Assembly (NCBI RefSeq): GCF_963583255.1
Contig: NC_084806.1
Span: 26,322,735-26,386,734 of the forward strand
DNA from: Pyrus communis
Lineage: Eukaryota; Streptophyta; Magnoliopsida; Rosales; Rosaceae
Direction of reading: 5' to 3'
Length of the DNA stretch: 64,000 bases
Shown: piece after piece, positions 34,300 through 46,517 of the stretch
Position numbering within the stretch: position 1 is the first letter of the stretch
Layout: each line of letters begins with the position of its first letter
The notes under the pieces: generated by a model
Seen by the model: only the letters and a program-made list of their open reading frames with translations
Databases searched by the model: none
What the model was told of the DNA's origin: nothing
Made by a program: the position numbers and the translations under genes

Positions 34300-35553
34300 T
34301 CCAATGTTTAAATTTCATTAATGTAACAGTCTCTAACATCCCACAGAGTTGGGTGATATCTCTTTAAAAACTTAGCATTAACTGGATGTCTTTGCAAGTT
34401 TCATTCTAAATCTGCCAAGTAGTACCCTTCTCTGTCTAATACTTGGTTGATAATGAAATGACCTTCCCAAGTGGGACTCTACTTCCCAAAATCTCTAACT
34501 TGAGCTCCTAAGGGTAAAACTTCCTTCCATACCAACTCTCATTCCTTGAAGGTTTTCAATTTCACTTTCTTGTTGTATGCTTAGGCAACAGCCCTGTTTC
34601 CTTCTTCAATCTTGTTCAAGGCTTCAATTCGGGCTACATCCAAATCTTCAATCCCTTGACACATGGCCTGAATGTATTTCTCACCATGTAGACCAAACTG
34701 GTTTTGAAACCTTATAGAACTTACATTGATTTCCATAGGGAGTATATCATCTTGCTCGAAGGTTAAGGCATAAGGTGTGGTCCTATTTCCTGCTCTCTTT
34801 GAGGTTTTATAAGCCTAAATAGTATCTCCCAACTTCTCATGCCATCTCTCTGGACTATCTCTGCCACCATTCTCTTAATAATATTCACCAAGATCTTATT
34901 ACTAGCTTCTGCTTGACCATTTGATTTGATAATAGGGGCTAGACTGGATCATCTTAATCTTGAACTTGTTTACAAATTCCTCCACTTCTTTTGAGATAAA
35001 AGATGGCTTTCAGTCTATAACAATTGTCTCGGGAACCCTATATCTATTTAAGATATTGGTTTGAATTCACAGCAACTGAAGTGATAGTCTTCACAGCTGA
35101 AGCTTCTACCTACTTGGTAAAGTAGTCAGTTGCCACAATTATGAAGGTGTTCCCTTTGCTGGAAGCTGGATAAATTTGCCCAATGAAGTCCATTGCCCAC
35201 CCTCTGAAAGGTCATGGCTTCACTACTGGATTTAAGGGTACTGAGGGTATATGTTGGAGAGGTCCGTGTCTTTGACATTCTTCACATCCTCTAGCATAAG
35301 CTTTACAATCTTTTTCCATGTCGGGCCAAAAGTAGCCATACCTCCTTAACAACCATCTCATGTTAGTTCCAGCTTGATATGCTCCACAGTTGCCTTCATA
35401 CACTTCAGCCATTACCTTCATTGACTCTTCTAGGCCTAAACATTTCAACAGAAGTCCATATGAAGTCTTTCTTAGCAAAGTTTTGTCCCACACGACAAAC
35501 TTAGTTGCTTGCTGCCTAATCTTTTTACTTCTGAGAGAAGAATGGTCTTTCAA
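34300..35553 (-). pseudogene. Integrase of the Tat element, decayed
   Basis: The minus strand shows the HHCC-region signature: RYGYFWPDMEKDCKAYARGC followed by EECQRHGPLQH (about 35270-35350). The core follows at 35060-35220 with MDFIGQIYPASSKGNTFIIV and VATDYFTK, and a later GQAEASNKILVNIIKRM (about 34860-34920). Stops and frame changes are frequent. The downstream region to about 34310 still reads like a gypsy integrase C-terminus (GPFVI-like segments are not clear). It would have joined element cDNA into the genome; it cannot be functional now. Confidence 0.75.
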
Positions 35554-35689
35554 GAATTAAGTGATGTGTGTTCTCCAGTCTTCTAGCTCAGGTTCTTTGG
35601 TCATTATATCTAAGTTGAACCCTTTCTTAAAGATAGAAGGGAGATTTCTTCTTTGTACCTTCACATTCACTTCGAACTTTCTTTCTTAA

Positions 35690-36095
35690 ATTTGTGCTCC
35701 AAAAGTCAATTGTGCCATCTCATTGGCAATTAAATTTGCTTCTCTGGGAACTTGTAATCTTCATTCAACTGGTTAATCACCAACTTTGAATCACCAAACA
35801 ACTCAACTTCAGTTGCCCCCAACTCTATCAGGATTTCCAAGCCAATCATCAATGCCTTGTACTCTGCCCTGTTATTGGTAGTATCTTGGTAATCCAAAAG
35901 GAATGAATAACAATGTTGAATTCCTGTTGGATCAGTGATGACAATCTCAGCTCCAGCAGCATGTTGAGTGCAAGACCCATAACCTCCAAGGAGTGATCCA
36001 TAAGCTAGTTATTTTCCATACTTGCTGAATCCACTCTTACTTTCCCGAGTGATCCTTAATAGGTGGAATCTAAAGGCTGGCCACTTCCAGAGTTC
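35690..36095 (-). pseudogene. Second (archaeal-type) RNase H of the Tat element
   Basis: Minus-strand translation shows GAEIVITDPTGIQHCYSFLL followed by NNRAEYKALMIGLEILIELG and ATEVELFGDSKLVINQLNEDY (in pieces, about 35740-35975), with stops around it. The NNRAEYKAL and GDSKLVINQ blocks are the acidic-site motifs of the extra RNase H typical of Tat/Ogre elements. It lies directly upstream of the integrase; the chromovirus now separates it from the first RNase H at 41903-42150. Confidence 0.75.
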
Positions 36096-36099
36096 CTGG

Positions 36100-36638
36100 T
36101 GTCACGGGATGACTCTTTAAGCCTTCCGCCCGTGCGGCACTTAGACTTGAATACCTCGATGAACAAGCTAAGTAAGCCTTCGGAGCCTCGCTTCCCCGGA
36201 TTGAATCACAAAGAAAGCTAAGATAGCTTGGAGAATGCTAAAATCACTTAGAAGATGGGAGAAAGGAAGCTTTGTATTGAAACTTAGGAGAACTTTACAA
36301 TTGCTTACAATTCTTGGATGCCTTGGCCAAATGGCTTGCCTCCTATTTATAAGCCTAAGTAACCTCCTTAATGGAGGGTTCTAGAAATCCCTACTTACAT
36401 CCAAAAATATCTAGTAGAGTTCTAGATACAACTTGCCTAATCTAGATTGTTCTAGGTGAGGCTTGAATTTGTACACTTGTGTGGATTGTTCTGGAATGCC
36501 CTAGATTATCTTGAACGCTCCGCCATGTTCTTGATTTTTCCGGGATGTTCCAGAAGCTTCTATGAAGACAAGGCTTTATGGGCTTAGATATATGATGTCT
36601 TGGGCGTTTTCTTTGTTTGTAACATATGGCCTGTGACA
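36100..36638 (-). repeat. 3' LTR of the chromovirus
   Basis: A 539-base LTR with inverted TGTCAC/GTGACA ends, essentially identical to 41360-41898. On the element's own strand it starts TGTCACAGGCC. Confidence 0.93.
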
Positions 36639-36651
36639 TCCTCCCCCACTT
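36639..36651 (-). other. Polypurine tract of the chromovirus
   Basis: AAGTGGGGGAGGA on the minus strand directly upstream of the 3' LTR; it would prime plus-strand DNA synthesis. Confidence 0.85.
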
Positions 36652-39600
36652 AAGCTGTCGACGTCCTCGTCGACTCTTGCCTCTCGAATGTATTAATCAG
36701 GTCCTTATATTGCCATAAGGACGTCTCCTTCTCCCATGTTGCTTCGGAGTATGGTAGGCCTTTCCATTTGACAAAGTACTCCACATACTTTGGTTGTCTT
36801 GGTCGCACCACGACATGCTTGGCTTCGATGCTCTCTACTTCTTTGTCAAATGCCTCCGTCATCAAAGGGGGTGCTCGATGAAACTCACCTCAGCTTGGTT
36901 CCTCATTTTTTGCATGATAAGGCTTCAAGTTGCTCACATGGAACATTGGGTGAAACTTGAGACGGGGTGGGAGTTCCACGACATAAGCGGCTTTGCCAAC
37001 CTTCTTGATGATAGGGAATGGTCGCTCATATTTCCGCAACAAGCTCTTGTGCAAGCCACGAGTACTCTTGTGCTAAGACGCGTTAAGCTTCACAAAGACT
37101 TGGTCGCCGGTTTGGAACTCCACATTCCTTCGCTTACGATCCGCCCATTTCTTCATCTTCTTTGAAGCCTTCTCCAAATGAGCTCGAGCAAGTTCGTGGG
37201 CTAATTGCCACTCCTTAGCGGTTTTGAAAGCGGCTGGACTATTCCCCGTGTAGCCAGTCACGACCGTGTTCGGGGTCAAGGGTTGTTGCCCTATAGCCAA
37301 CTCGAACAGACTTTTCCCCGTCGACTCCGAACGTTGCAAGTTATAAGAGAATTGGGCAACATCAAGTAACTTAGCCCAATCTCGTTGATTGACACTAACA
37401 TAATGTCGCAAATAAGTCTCTAACAATGCATTAACCCGCTCCGTTTGTCCTCAGTTTGGGGATGAAAAGCGGTGGAAAAGTTTAATTTTGAGCCAAGTAG
37501 CTTGAAGAGCTCCTTCCAAAATCTACCCGTGAAGCGAGCATCTCGATCACTGACTATGCTCCTCGGAACACCCCAATACTTCACCACGTGCTTTAGAAAC
37601 AAGCGTGCAGCTACTTCGGCTGTGCACTCCACAGGTGCTGGTATGAAAGTGGCATACTTGGTGAATCTATCGACCACGACGAAGATAGATCCACATCCAT
37701 CAGACTTGGGCAAATGTGTGATGAAATCCATGGTTAAACACTCCCATGGTCTTGATGGGGTGGGAAGTGGTTCCAATAGTCCTCCCGGTTGCCTTTGTTC
37801 CACTTTGTCTTGTTGGCACACAAGACAAGTCTTCACGTATGAATCTACATCATCCCGCATTTGTGGCCAATAATAAGCATCGCTCACCAAAGCCAACGTG
37901 CGGTGAGTGCCAGGATGTCCTGCCCACATTGAGTCATGGCACTCCTTCAAGATTTCTTTCCTTAAGCTTCCCCACTTTGGGACGTAGATCCGCTTGCCCT
38001 TGGTGTATAGCAAGCCGTCCTCAAGCCAAAACCTTCTTGTCTTCCCATCCTTGACAAACTCCACAATGTTCTTGGCTTGGACGTCATGTGATAAACCTTC
38101 TCAGACACGGCCCAAGAGATGGCTTTGCGGCTTGAGTACCGTAGCCATTAACTCTACTCGTCTACTTAGAGCATCGGCCACCACGTTCTCCTTTCCTTGC
38201 TTGTACTCTAGCTTGTAATCAAACTCCGCTAAGAACTCTTGCCACCTTGCTTGCTTAGGTGTGAGCTTTTGTTGGGTTTGAAAGTAGCTAGTGGCAACGT
38301 TGTCCGTCTTGATGATGAAGGGAGTACCAAGCAAGTAATGCCTCCAAACTCTAAGGCAATGGACGATGGCGGTCATCTCCTTTTCATGGGTCGTGTACCT
38401 CTTCTCGGCATTGTTTAGCTTGCGACTTTCATAGGCTATCGGATGTCCCTCTTGCATCAACACTCCTCCTATGGCAAAGTCGGAAGCATCAGTGTGCAAC
38501 TCGAATGGCTTACTAAGGTCGGGCAACCTTAGTACAGGCTCCTCCATTAGGGCCTTCTTCAACCTCTCAAAGGCCTCTTGACACCGGTCCGTCCATTCCC
38601 ATGCCTTGTTCTTCTTAAGAAGGTCTGTTAAGGGTGCCGCTATGGCTGAATACCCTTTAATGAATCTCCGATAGTAGTTGGCTAGCCCCAGAAAGGATCG
38701 TAGTGTTGGTACCTTGGTCGGCGGTTCCCAATCTTGAATGGCCTTGATCTTGCCCTTTTCCATCATAAGTTTCCCCTCCTTTATCTTATGGCCAAGAAAT
38801 TCTACTTCTTTTGTGGCAAAGGAGCATTTCTCCTTCTTGACATAGAGTTCATGCTCCCGAAGGGTCTTGAACACTATGCGCAAGTGCTTGACGTGCTCCT
38901 CTAATGTCTTGCTATAGATAACGATATCATCAATGTAAACCACGACAAATTGTCAAGATAAGGATGGAATACCTTGTTCATCAATGTGCAGAATGTTGCA
39001 GGGGCATTGGTCAGACCAAATGGCATGACTTTATACTCGAACGATCCATATCTGGTCACCATCGCCGTCTTCGATTCGTCTTCAGGGGCTATCCTCACTT
39101 GGTAGTATCCTGATCGAAAATCTAACTTTGTGAAGTACCTTGCTTCACCAAGTTGATCGAATAAGTCGGCGATCAACGAAAGTGGGTACTTGTTCTTGAT
39201 GGTAATCTTGTTCAATGCTCTATAGTCGATGCACAACCTTAGGCTACCTTCTTTCTTGCGTTGGAACAAGACGGGTGCACCATATGGGGACTTGGAGGGT
39301 TGGATGTAGCCAGCATCAAGTAGCTCGTTGAGTTGCTTCTTCAATTCCTCCAACTCGGGTGGCGACATCCTATAAGGTGATTTGGAGAGAGGCTTAGCAC
39401 CGGGCTCCAACTCAATCGCATGGTCGACCTCTCTCCTTGGTGGCAACTTCTTTGGTAGTTCCTTAGGCATCACGCCCGCAAACTCCATAAGGACGGCTTC
39501 CACTTGTTTCGGCAAAGGCCCGTACTTCTCCTCCCCTTCATTCAACATTAGGGTTGCAAGAAATGTGGCCTCGCCTTTTTTCCAGGACTTGGCAAATTGA

Positions 39601-40118
39601 ATTGCCGACAAGTGCTGGGTACACTTCTTGGCTTGCCTCTCCAATGGCAACAGGCAAGGTTGTCTTCCGTCGTCCAAGATACAGAAAATATTGTATAAGG
39701 GAATGGGAAAGGCTCGTACCTTGTCCATGAACTCTAACCCAATGACTACGCCATAGTCGTCCATCTTGACTATGGTGAAGTCGACATTTCCCTTCCATGC
39801 GTCAATGTCTACTTGTACATTGCGCGCAATTCCGACAATGGGGGTGGCAGCGGAATTTACCATCTTCACGCTACCGGGCTCCTTTGTGACTCGGAGGCCA
39901 AGCCTTGTAGCTTCCTCCGACGTCATGAAGTTGTGGGTTGCTCCCGTGTCCACCAACACACGCGTTGTCTTGTCACCAGTCTTGACGTCGACGAACAATG
40001 ATCCTCCCTCAACTTGAGCCTTAGGTTGTGGGAGGGTTGTTTGGATGGCATTCAGCAGACGGATGCATCCCATCCTTGCATCGTTACTCTCCTCGGCCTT
40101 GTCCTCCTTGAAAGCCAT
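36650..40118 (-). pseudogene. Chromovirus pol: protease, RT, RNase H, integrase, chromodomain (broken)
   Basis: Protease active site [12 protein letters not shown] (about 39930-39960). RT runs from about 39350 with [16 protein letters not shown] and [12 protein letters not shown]; a one-base loss near 38945 falls just before the catalytic [12 protein letters not shown] block. RNase H has [15 protein letters not shown] (about 38470-38510) and ADALSRR. A TGA at 38101-38103 separates RNase H from integrase. Integrase has the HHCC zinc region (CHDSMWAGHPGTHRT to CLVCQQDK), MDFITHLPKSDG and VSDRDARFTGRFWKELF; a second one-base loss lies near 37450. Further stops: TAG at 37073-37075 and TGA at 36890-36892. 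The C-terminal chromodomain (about 36670-36810) includes YFVKWKGLPYSEATWE. Chromodomains steer integration toward marked chromatin in this group. Confidence 0.9.
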
Positions 40119-41312
40119 GGCCTTAAGGGCCTTCTTTTGTGGGCAATCTCACATCATGTGAGGGCCGTCGCATAAGTAACAAGTGGGTTGCCAAGACTTA
40201 CCCTTGCTTTTGTCATGCTTATCGGCTTTCTTCTCTTTCGGTTTGCTTGTCTCAGCCTTATCCTTCGGCTTATGTTCTCCCCCACTTTTCTCATGGTTAC
40301 CCCTCTTCCCCGTGGACTTGGAATCACCTTGGTGGCTTAATTTAAACTCAATCAAGGATTCGGCGGCGGCAATGGCATCAGACAATGTTTGCACGTGTCT
40401 CCTTTGTAGTTCGAGTTTTGCCCAATTTTGCAGTCCACTCATGAAGTACATGAGCTTGTCTTCCTCTAACATGTTAGGCACCTCGAATAACAAACTCACG
40501 AAGGTGTTGACATAGTCTTTGACGCTCCCCGTTTGCTTGAGCCACCTTAGTTTCTCCTTGGCTTCGTACTTGGCATTTTGGGGATAGAAGTGCAACATAA
40601 TATCTTTCTTAAATTCATCCCAAGTGGTGAGGGAGAACGTACCTTGCTCAATCTCCATGCTCCGACGACGCCACCACATAAGGGCATTGTCAGCTAAGAA
40701 CATGGTTGCCGTTGAGATTTTGGACTCGTCATCTTCAAGCTTCAGGTACTTGAAGTATCGCTCCACGTTCCACACGAATGTGTCGAGCTCCTTTGCTTCC
40801 CTTTTCCCATTATAGGATTTGGGTTTAAAGGAGTCGATTACCTTGGAGTCCAACGCCTTGATTTCCCTCGGCCCTTGCACGAATTGCTTCACGACTGCTT
40901 CTTTACAAAACGCCACATCTCCCTTAAGTTCCCTTGTGTCTTTTATCTCTTCTTGAAGCGCCACAAACCTTGCCTCTATGTTGTCAAGTTGAACCTGGAC
41001 TTCCTTCCGCATCTTGTCTGCCATGGTGTTGAGGGCGCCAAGGAGCTCATCTCGTAGCCCTTCCACCAAGCCACGCAGTTCATCCTTGCCATTGTCCACC
41101 ATGGTTTGGATTTCCTCCTTATCGACAACGTCCTCATCAAGTCGAGTATCGAACTCGAGTATGGTTCGTTCCACCTTCTCGAGTTACTCCTCCATGGTAT
41201 CCATCGATGCTTGCAAGTCCTTTAACTTTTGCTTGCTCTTGGCAACGTCTTGGACCTCGGCAATACGCTCCCTTAGATCGGAGACTCCGGACACCATCTC
41301 TCCACTTGCCAT
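40104..41312 (-). pseudogene. Chromovirus gag with zinc knuckle (two nonsense codons)
   Basis: The frame starts at 41312 (MASGEMVSGVSDLRERI) and has a coiled-coil-like N-terminus. It then has the retrotransposon gag core FVWNVERYFKYLKLEDDE, TATMFLADNALMWWRRR and AKYEAKEKLRWLKQTGSVKD. A TAA at 41184-41186 stops it early. The CCHC knuckle begins C-YLC-DGPH but a TGA (40149-40151) lies between the histidine and the last cysteine. The frame is otherwise continuous with pol, as expected for a fused gag-pol. Role: packages RNA into the particle. Confidence 0.88.
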
Positions 41313-41344
41313 ATCCTACTTTCCTTCAAGTGATTCACGAACTA

Positions 41345-41357
41345 GGCTCTGATACCA
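41345..41357 (-). other. Primer-binding site of the chromovirus
   Basis: TGGTATCAGAGCC on the minus strand, two bases after the 5' LTR; complementary to the 3' end of initiator tRNA-Met. Confidence 0.9.
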
Positions 41358-41359
41358 GT

Positions 41360-41898
41360 TGTCACGGGATGACTCTTTAAGCCTTCCGCCCGTGCGGCAC
41401 TTAGACTTGAATACCTCGATGAACAAGCTAAGTAAGCCTTCGGAGCCTCGCTTCCCCGGATTGAATCACAAAGAAAGCTAAGATAGCTTGGAGAATGCTA
41501 AAATCACTTAGAAGATGGGAGAAAGGAAGCTTTGTATTGAAACTTAGGAGAACTTTACAATTGCTTACAATTCTTGGATGCCTTGGCCAAATGGCTTGCC
41601 TCCTATTTATAAGCCTAAGTAACCTCCTTAATGGAGGGTTCTAGAAATCCCTACTTACATCCAAAAATATCTAGTAGAGTTCTAGATACAACTTGCCTAA
41701 TCTAGATTGTTCTAGGTGAGGCTTGAATTTGTACACTTGTGTGGATTGTTCTGGAATGCCCTAGATTATCTTGAACGCTCCGCCATGTTCTTGATTTTTC
41801 CGGGATGTTCCAGAAGCTTCTATGAAGACAAGGCTTTATGGGCTTAGATATATGATGTCTTGGGCGTTTTCTTTGTTTGTAACATATGGCCCATGACA
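41360..41898 (-). repeat. 5' LTR of the chromovirus
   Basis: A 539-base copy of the LTR, ending ...CCCATGACA on the plus strand where the other copy reads ...CCTGTGACA. All other positions I compared are the same. Confidence 0.93.
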
Positions 41899-41902
41899 CT
41901 GG

Positions 41903-42150
41903 GATGTTAACAAGCTTTTCTTGGTGCTCGAATAAAAAGTTTGTAATTGCTTGTACCTTTATTGCTCTTTGAGGCATATACTGAAAACTAAACTCTGACA
42001 GTGCTAGAATCCACTTCCCAATTCTTTCAGTTAGCATTGGTTTAGACAACATGTATTTGATTACTTCAGTCTTGGCAATGATATGGATGTGGCAAGGCAA
42101 CATGTAATGTCTTAACTTGCAGGCAGTGAAGTACAAAGCCAAACATAGCT
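41903..42150 (-). pseudogene. First RNase H of the Tat element, cut by the chromovirus
   Basis: Minus strand: YFTACKLRHYMLPCHIHIIA, then KTEVIKYMLSKPMLTERIGKW and FSFQYMPQRAIKVQAITNFL (in pieces), the C-terminal part of a gypsy RNase H and its connection. The frame then runs into chromovirus LTR sequence at 41898, so the last residues of the open frame are foreign. Confidence 0.75.
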
Positions 42151-42437
42151 TCTCAATTAGGGTATATCTTGTTTCTACCTCAGTAAGGATCCTACTAAGG
42201 TAGTATATTGCTTGTTCCTTCCCTCATTCATTGTTTTGAGCCAATAATCTTCCTATTGACTTCTCAGATACAGAAATATAGAGCTTCAAATGTCTCCCTC
42301 TCTGAGAGGGCATTAGTACTGATGGAGAGGCTAGAGAAGCTTTTGATATTCCCCAACAACCTTTGTAGTTGCACTTTGTTAGTAAGAGAAGGTAACTCCA
42401 TTATGGCCCAGGCTTTATCTTTGTCTATCTCCACTCC

Positions 42438-43624
42438 TCATTGATGCACTAAGAATCCTAGAAAGTTACCCGATCTAACCCCAAAGGCACATTTCTTAGG
42501 GTTCATCTTCAACTTGTGGGTCTTCATTCTCACTAAGGCTTGTCTGAGGTCTTCCAAGTGTTGCACCTCAGTTTTAGACTTTACCACAATTTCATCAATG
42601 TATACGTCCATGGTATGCCCGATTAAATCATGAAAAATGGCGTTCATTGTTCTCTGATAGGTAGCACTCGTATTTTTCAGCTCGATTGGCATGACTATAT
42701 ATTCATATACTCCTACATGTCCTGGGCACCTAAAGGATGTCTTATGTATATCTTCTTTACCATTTTTATTTGATTATATCTAACATTTCCATCCATGAAG
42801 GATAGAACTTTAAGTTTTGCAACTGCATCTATGGATAGATCAGCCATGGGCATAAGGTATTCATCTTTAGGTGTGGCTTCATTAACGTTTTTATAGTCAA
42901 AACAACACCAGATGGCATTAGTTACAGCTTTTAATATAGGTACAATGTTGTTGGCCAATAACTCAACATAATTTGCAGGCCTAATAAATCTTACCTTCAA
43001 CAGCCTCTCGATCTCTTCCTTAACTTTCTCTTTTATTTTCTTCGTCATTCTCCTTAGTGTTTGCTTCACAGGTTTGTACCCTTCCTTGATAGGTATTATG
43101 TGCTCTACTAAACTGGGGTCCAATCCAGGTATCTCTATGTAATGCCATGCAAAGCAATCTTTGAATTCATGCAAAAGGTCTACTATCTTTACCCGATCCC
43201 CAGTTTCTAACAAGCCAGTAAGTTGTATTGGCCTTGGATCTTCCTTAGTCCCCAAATTAATGGTTTCCAAGGGGTCTTGTACTTCTGGTGCTGGTTTATC
43301 AGGCTCTATACAAAAAAACTCAACTGACTTTGGACCTTCAGGCACATCATCTGGCCAATCCAAGTCATGTATACATTTAGCCATGTGAATGGCTGCTTTT
43401 ACTTCTTCTCCCAAAAACTTTTCTTCTTCTCTGTCCTTGGTGCTTGAAGTTATTCCTTTCCACTCTACCATCTCTTTGGCTAAGCACTCATTATCTTTTC
43501 TTCTTTCTCTCCCATACACCAATAATCTCTTGATTAAGGACTTGACTGCAATCACTTGGTCCTTCCTCTTCTGTTCTGATATCATTGGTGTTGGTGGGCT
43601 ACGACAATGTGAGGTATGTCCCAT
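42438..43624 (-). pseudogene. Reverse transcriptase of the Tat element, decayed
   Basis: Two open stretches (43624-42713 and 42692-42438) carry RT motifs in order: DCFAWHYIEIPGLDPSLVEH and PVKQTLRRM, FDYKNVNEATPKDEYLMPMA, VLSFMDG, SATYQRTMNAIFHDLIGHTM, and VYIDEIVVKSK. The catalytic YIDD reads YIDE. A frame break lies near 42700-42712. With the upstream protease and the downstream RNase H it forms the pol of the old element. Confidence 0.82.
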
Positions 43625-43800
43625 TCCTTCTTGGTAAGAGACAATCCTTGTTCTAGGAGCTTCTGGGTTGTCACCTTAGTAGGGTGGTCGTTCTTATTAG
43701 CTCATAGGCATTGTAAGATCCCAACACCGAGATTGTAAAAGTTTGCTTCTGTAACATTGGCTGCGGGAAGAAATGGTCGTGACTTGGCCTCCACAATCTT

Positions 43801-44268
43801 TTAAAATCCTGGCTCATTAGCTCTAGCCTTGTGGTATACAACAACTTGTTGATGTAAAGTAGATGGTATTGATAGACTTTGGTGAATCCAATTTCTCCCA
43901 AACAAGGCTTCATAGTTAGAGCTGATGTCCACCACAAAGAAAGCCAACATGATTTGCTTAGACCCTAAGTCTACCTCCAAGGGCAATATCCCATATGTTC
44001 TAGTGATGGCCCCAGAGAAACTAGAAACTATTAGATCAGTAGGAATAAGACATTCCTCACTTCTGCACAACCTCTTCATTTGTTTGAGTGGGAGCACGTA
44101 AACCACTGCTCCCCTATCTATCAACACCCGCTTAAAAGGTACTCCCTCCAAATGAGCAGTCATATATATAGGCTTGAGATGGTTTGCCAGACTTGGTCTA
44201 CTGAACACAATTTGGTCAAAATATACCATCTCGGGCTCCTTTCGTGGAAGTTCGGGCAAGTGTACCAT
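43801..44268 (-). pseudogene. Aspartic protease region of the Tat element
   Basis: Open frame with HLEGVPFKRVLIDRGAVVYV-type context: the Tat protease active site usually reads LxDGG/LVDGGA, here LIDRGA. Downstream YGILPLEVDLG and NYEALFGRNWIHQ match the family layout. The altered residue next to the catalytic aspartate suggests loss of activity. Confidence 0.72.
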
Positions 44269-44474
44269 GCTTAATCCTCATTTCCCAGCTTCCTCAATGT
44301 TAACAAGTGCCATCATTGGTTCTGGTACCAAATAATCACCCTTCATTGTAGCTGGCTGATCTGGTTCGACACAAAACATGGCTGATAAAACATAAGCAAT
44401 GTTTACATGGAAGTTGCTAGGCACATGTACTTCTTCTTCTTTCTTTCCTCCAATTTGATACACAAATTGATACA

Positions 44475-45246
44475 TCCATGCCTATGCATCATTTGTCAAC
44501 ATCAATTCGAGCACCTTCTCTTCTCTGGCTACACCAAAGTTATGTAACTCCCTTGGGATTTCACAGAGAGTATCTACCAATAAAGGTAAAGGTAACCCTC
44601 TATTAGGGGAAATAGTCCCAAAACAGATATGTTATTGACTTCAACTTGGTGTAGGCATCATCACTACACTCTCTTGAGCTCTTTTCAGGATTTTGTATTT
44701 CCTTGGATGAAGGTTCTGAGGCACTTGATCTCCTTCACCCTCAGCTTTACTATTGGCTCTTTTTATTTCTTTCTTACTTTTCCACTGAAGTTGTTTCCTT
44801 CCCCCTTAAGGAACCTTCTCGAACTTGACATTCTCAGAGGCTTCTGATATGGTAGGGATTTTCAATAAGTTCATATGAGCTTTGTGTTGTCTATGAACCT
44901 TCCTTATCATGGATGCCCCTCATCTCTTTAATAGGTCTCTTATCTTTCCCAACTATATACCATTTTCGACCAAGTCGAGCTGAATCTTTCTTAGTGACTA
45001 GGGAAATTGGCTTCCTTGTTCTCTCTCATTATCCTTGCTTTATACTGCCATGATAACTTGTCTAGGGAGGTTTCACATCCATCCATCTTGGCATCTTTGC
45101 TTTTTTATCCTCAACTGGTGTATTGGGCTTTGCTCTTGTAGAAATGAGGCACTTTGGACGAGTGCTTCACCTGCTGTTCTTTTGTTAACAACTTCTTATA
45201 CTTAGTAGTTGCAATCACCAAATCCTAAAGCTCATTAAACTGCACA
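44475..45246 (-). other. Gag-protease junction of the Tat element, no clear domains
   Basis: Collinear with the region between gag and protease in such elements, but stops are frequent and no zinc knuckle or other motif is convincing. An open frame at 44278-44475 continues towards the protease. Confidence 0.45.
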
Positions 45247-45913
45247 TCATAAAACTTTTTCCTTAAAGGTAGCCTTAGAGCCTTCTGGGCAATGACTATG
45301 AGTTGAGCATGATTGATTGGAAACTAGCACGTTCATCCTTATCCTTCTAAACCTCATTATGAAGTCATCTGTAGACTCATGTTCATACTGTTTCACCTCC
45401 ACCAAATCATTTATGGTCATCTCGGGCTCCACCCTATAGAACTGTTCATGGAAGGCAATCTCCATTTGCCCCCAATTGGTAATGGAATTAGAGGGTAATG
45501 GAAAGTACCACTGAGATGCCAAGCCTACCAATGAATTCCCAAATAGTCTTAACTTGTAGTTAGGGTTGTCTTCAAATGCTACACAGTAGTTGGGAAAACT
45601 TGAAGGTATTGTATCTGGAAGACACATTACAGTCATCTCCACTGAAGGTTGGGAATGCGGACATCTTGAAGTTAAGGGGAAAAAGGTTTTGCTCATCAAT
45701 GTACTTAGGGTAGAGCTTCTGGTATGTTATTTTGAACATCGGGCGAGCCTGTGGTTGAGCATTCTCGACCACCATCCTTCTTAGTTTGGTCAACTCATTT
45801 CTAAGTTGCTGGTTAGCTATATTGTTGTGTAGGGTATAAGGAGGTCCCCACTTCGGGCTATTAGCCAACGATGATGACCTATAAGGGAGGGGTTTGCCTA
45901 CAGTTATGGGCAA
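45247..45913 (-). pseudogene. Gag region of the Tat element, frameshifted
   Basis: Two overlapping frames share the gag core. The upstream frame (45913-45572) holds NQQLRNELTKLRRMVVENA; the downstream frame (45699-45247) holds LRLFGNSLVGLASQWYFPLP, WGQMEIAFHEQFYRVEPEM and ESTDDFIMRFRRIR, the conserved gypsy gag block. A frameshift near 45650 separates them. No intact zinc knuckle was identified downstream. Confidence 0.75.
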
Positions 45914-46517
45914 ACTTTTTCCACTAGTATCTCACACTTGCTTAGTCACCCCAAACTTCCTTTCTTCTAACCCGATCTATCCCCTACCATCTATTGGGAA
46001 TAATAGAGGGTCAGGTAAACCTATTTCCTGGATCTCTTCTTCCTCTAGTCGACTGGCCCAAATTTTCTCCTTCGTCTTCCCCTTATCCTTATTTTCCTCG
46101 AGTAAGGGAAATAAAGAGATCACTGGTTCCTTCTCAGGGCTTGCTTCCATGATCACCTCCCTGGCATAACCATTTCTTGGTGTGGAGTACTATAACTCCA
46201 ACTTTTTCTATAGAGTTTCTGTTTTGGTGACCTCTCATCTGGTTTCCAAAGTGATATTTTCCATACTTCTCAACACTTGCACTATAGTAACTTGCAAGTC
46301 TTCATTCGTAACTTTTTCGCCCGACTTTTTAAAAGAAGTTAGGCTCTCCAGAATAACAAGACCTCATAGGGGGGAAATTTTTTCGAGTAATCTATCATAT
46401 CTAATCCTTTTGGACAATGGGGTTGCCCGTACTCTATTTTCCACCTAAAAGTTCACTCCTTCCTTTTTCTTCTTGGCATACAAGACTACCAGGATCCCAT
46501 CAGGCGTGTCAAAACTA

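Larger units (their letters stand above)
36100..41898 (-). mobile_element. Chromovirus (Ty3/gypsy with chromodomain), 5.8 kb, young but defective
   Basis: LTRs 36100-36638 and 41360-41898 are each 539 bases with TGTCAC/GTGACA ends; I see only two base differences, both near the outer or inner terminal ATATGGCC. Immediately flanking sequence shares CTGG (36096-36099 and 41899-41902), a short TSD. The primer-binding site TGGTATCAGAGCC (41345-41357, initiator-Met) and a polypurine tract AAGTGGGGGAGGA (36639-36651) are in the right places on the minus strand. Order: gag, protease, RT, RNase H, integrase, chromodomain, all on the minus strand. Several nonsense codons and frameshifts break gag-pol. 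It lies inside the Tat element between its two RNase H domains. Confidence 0.93.

Noticed and set aside
37472..38218. Plus-strand frames opposite the chromovirus integrase and RNase H
   Set aside because: Shadows of the coding strand; no independent motif.
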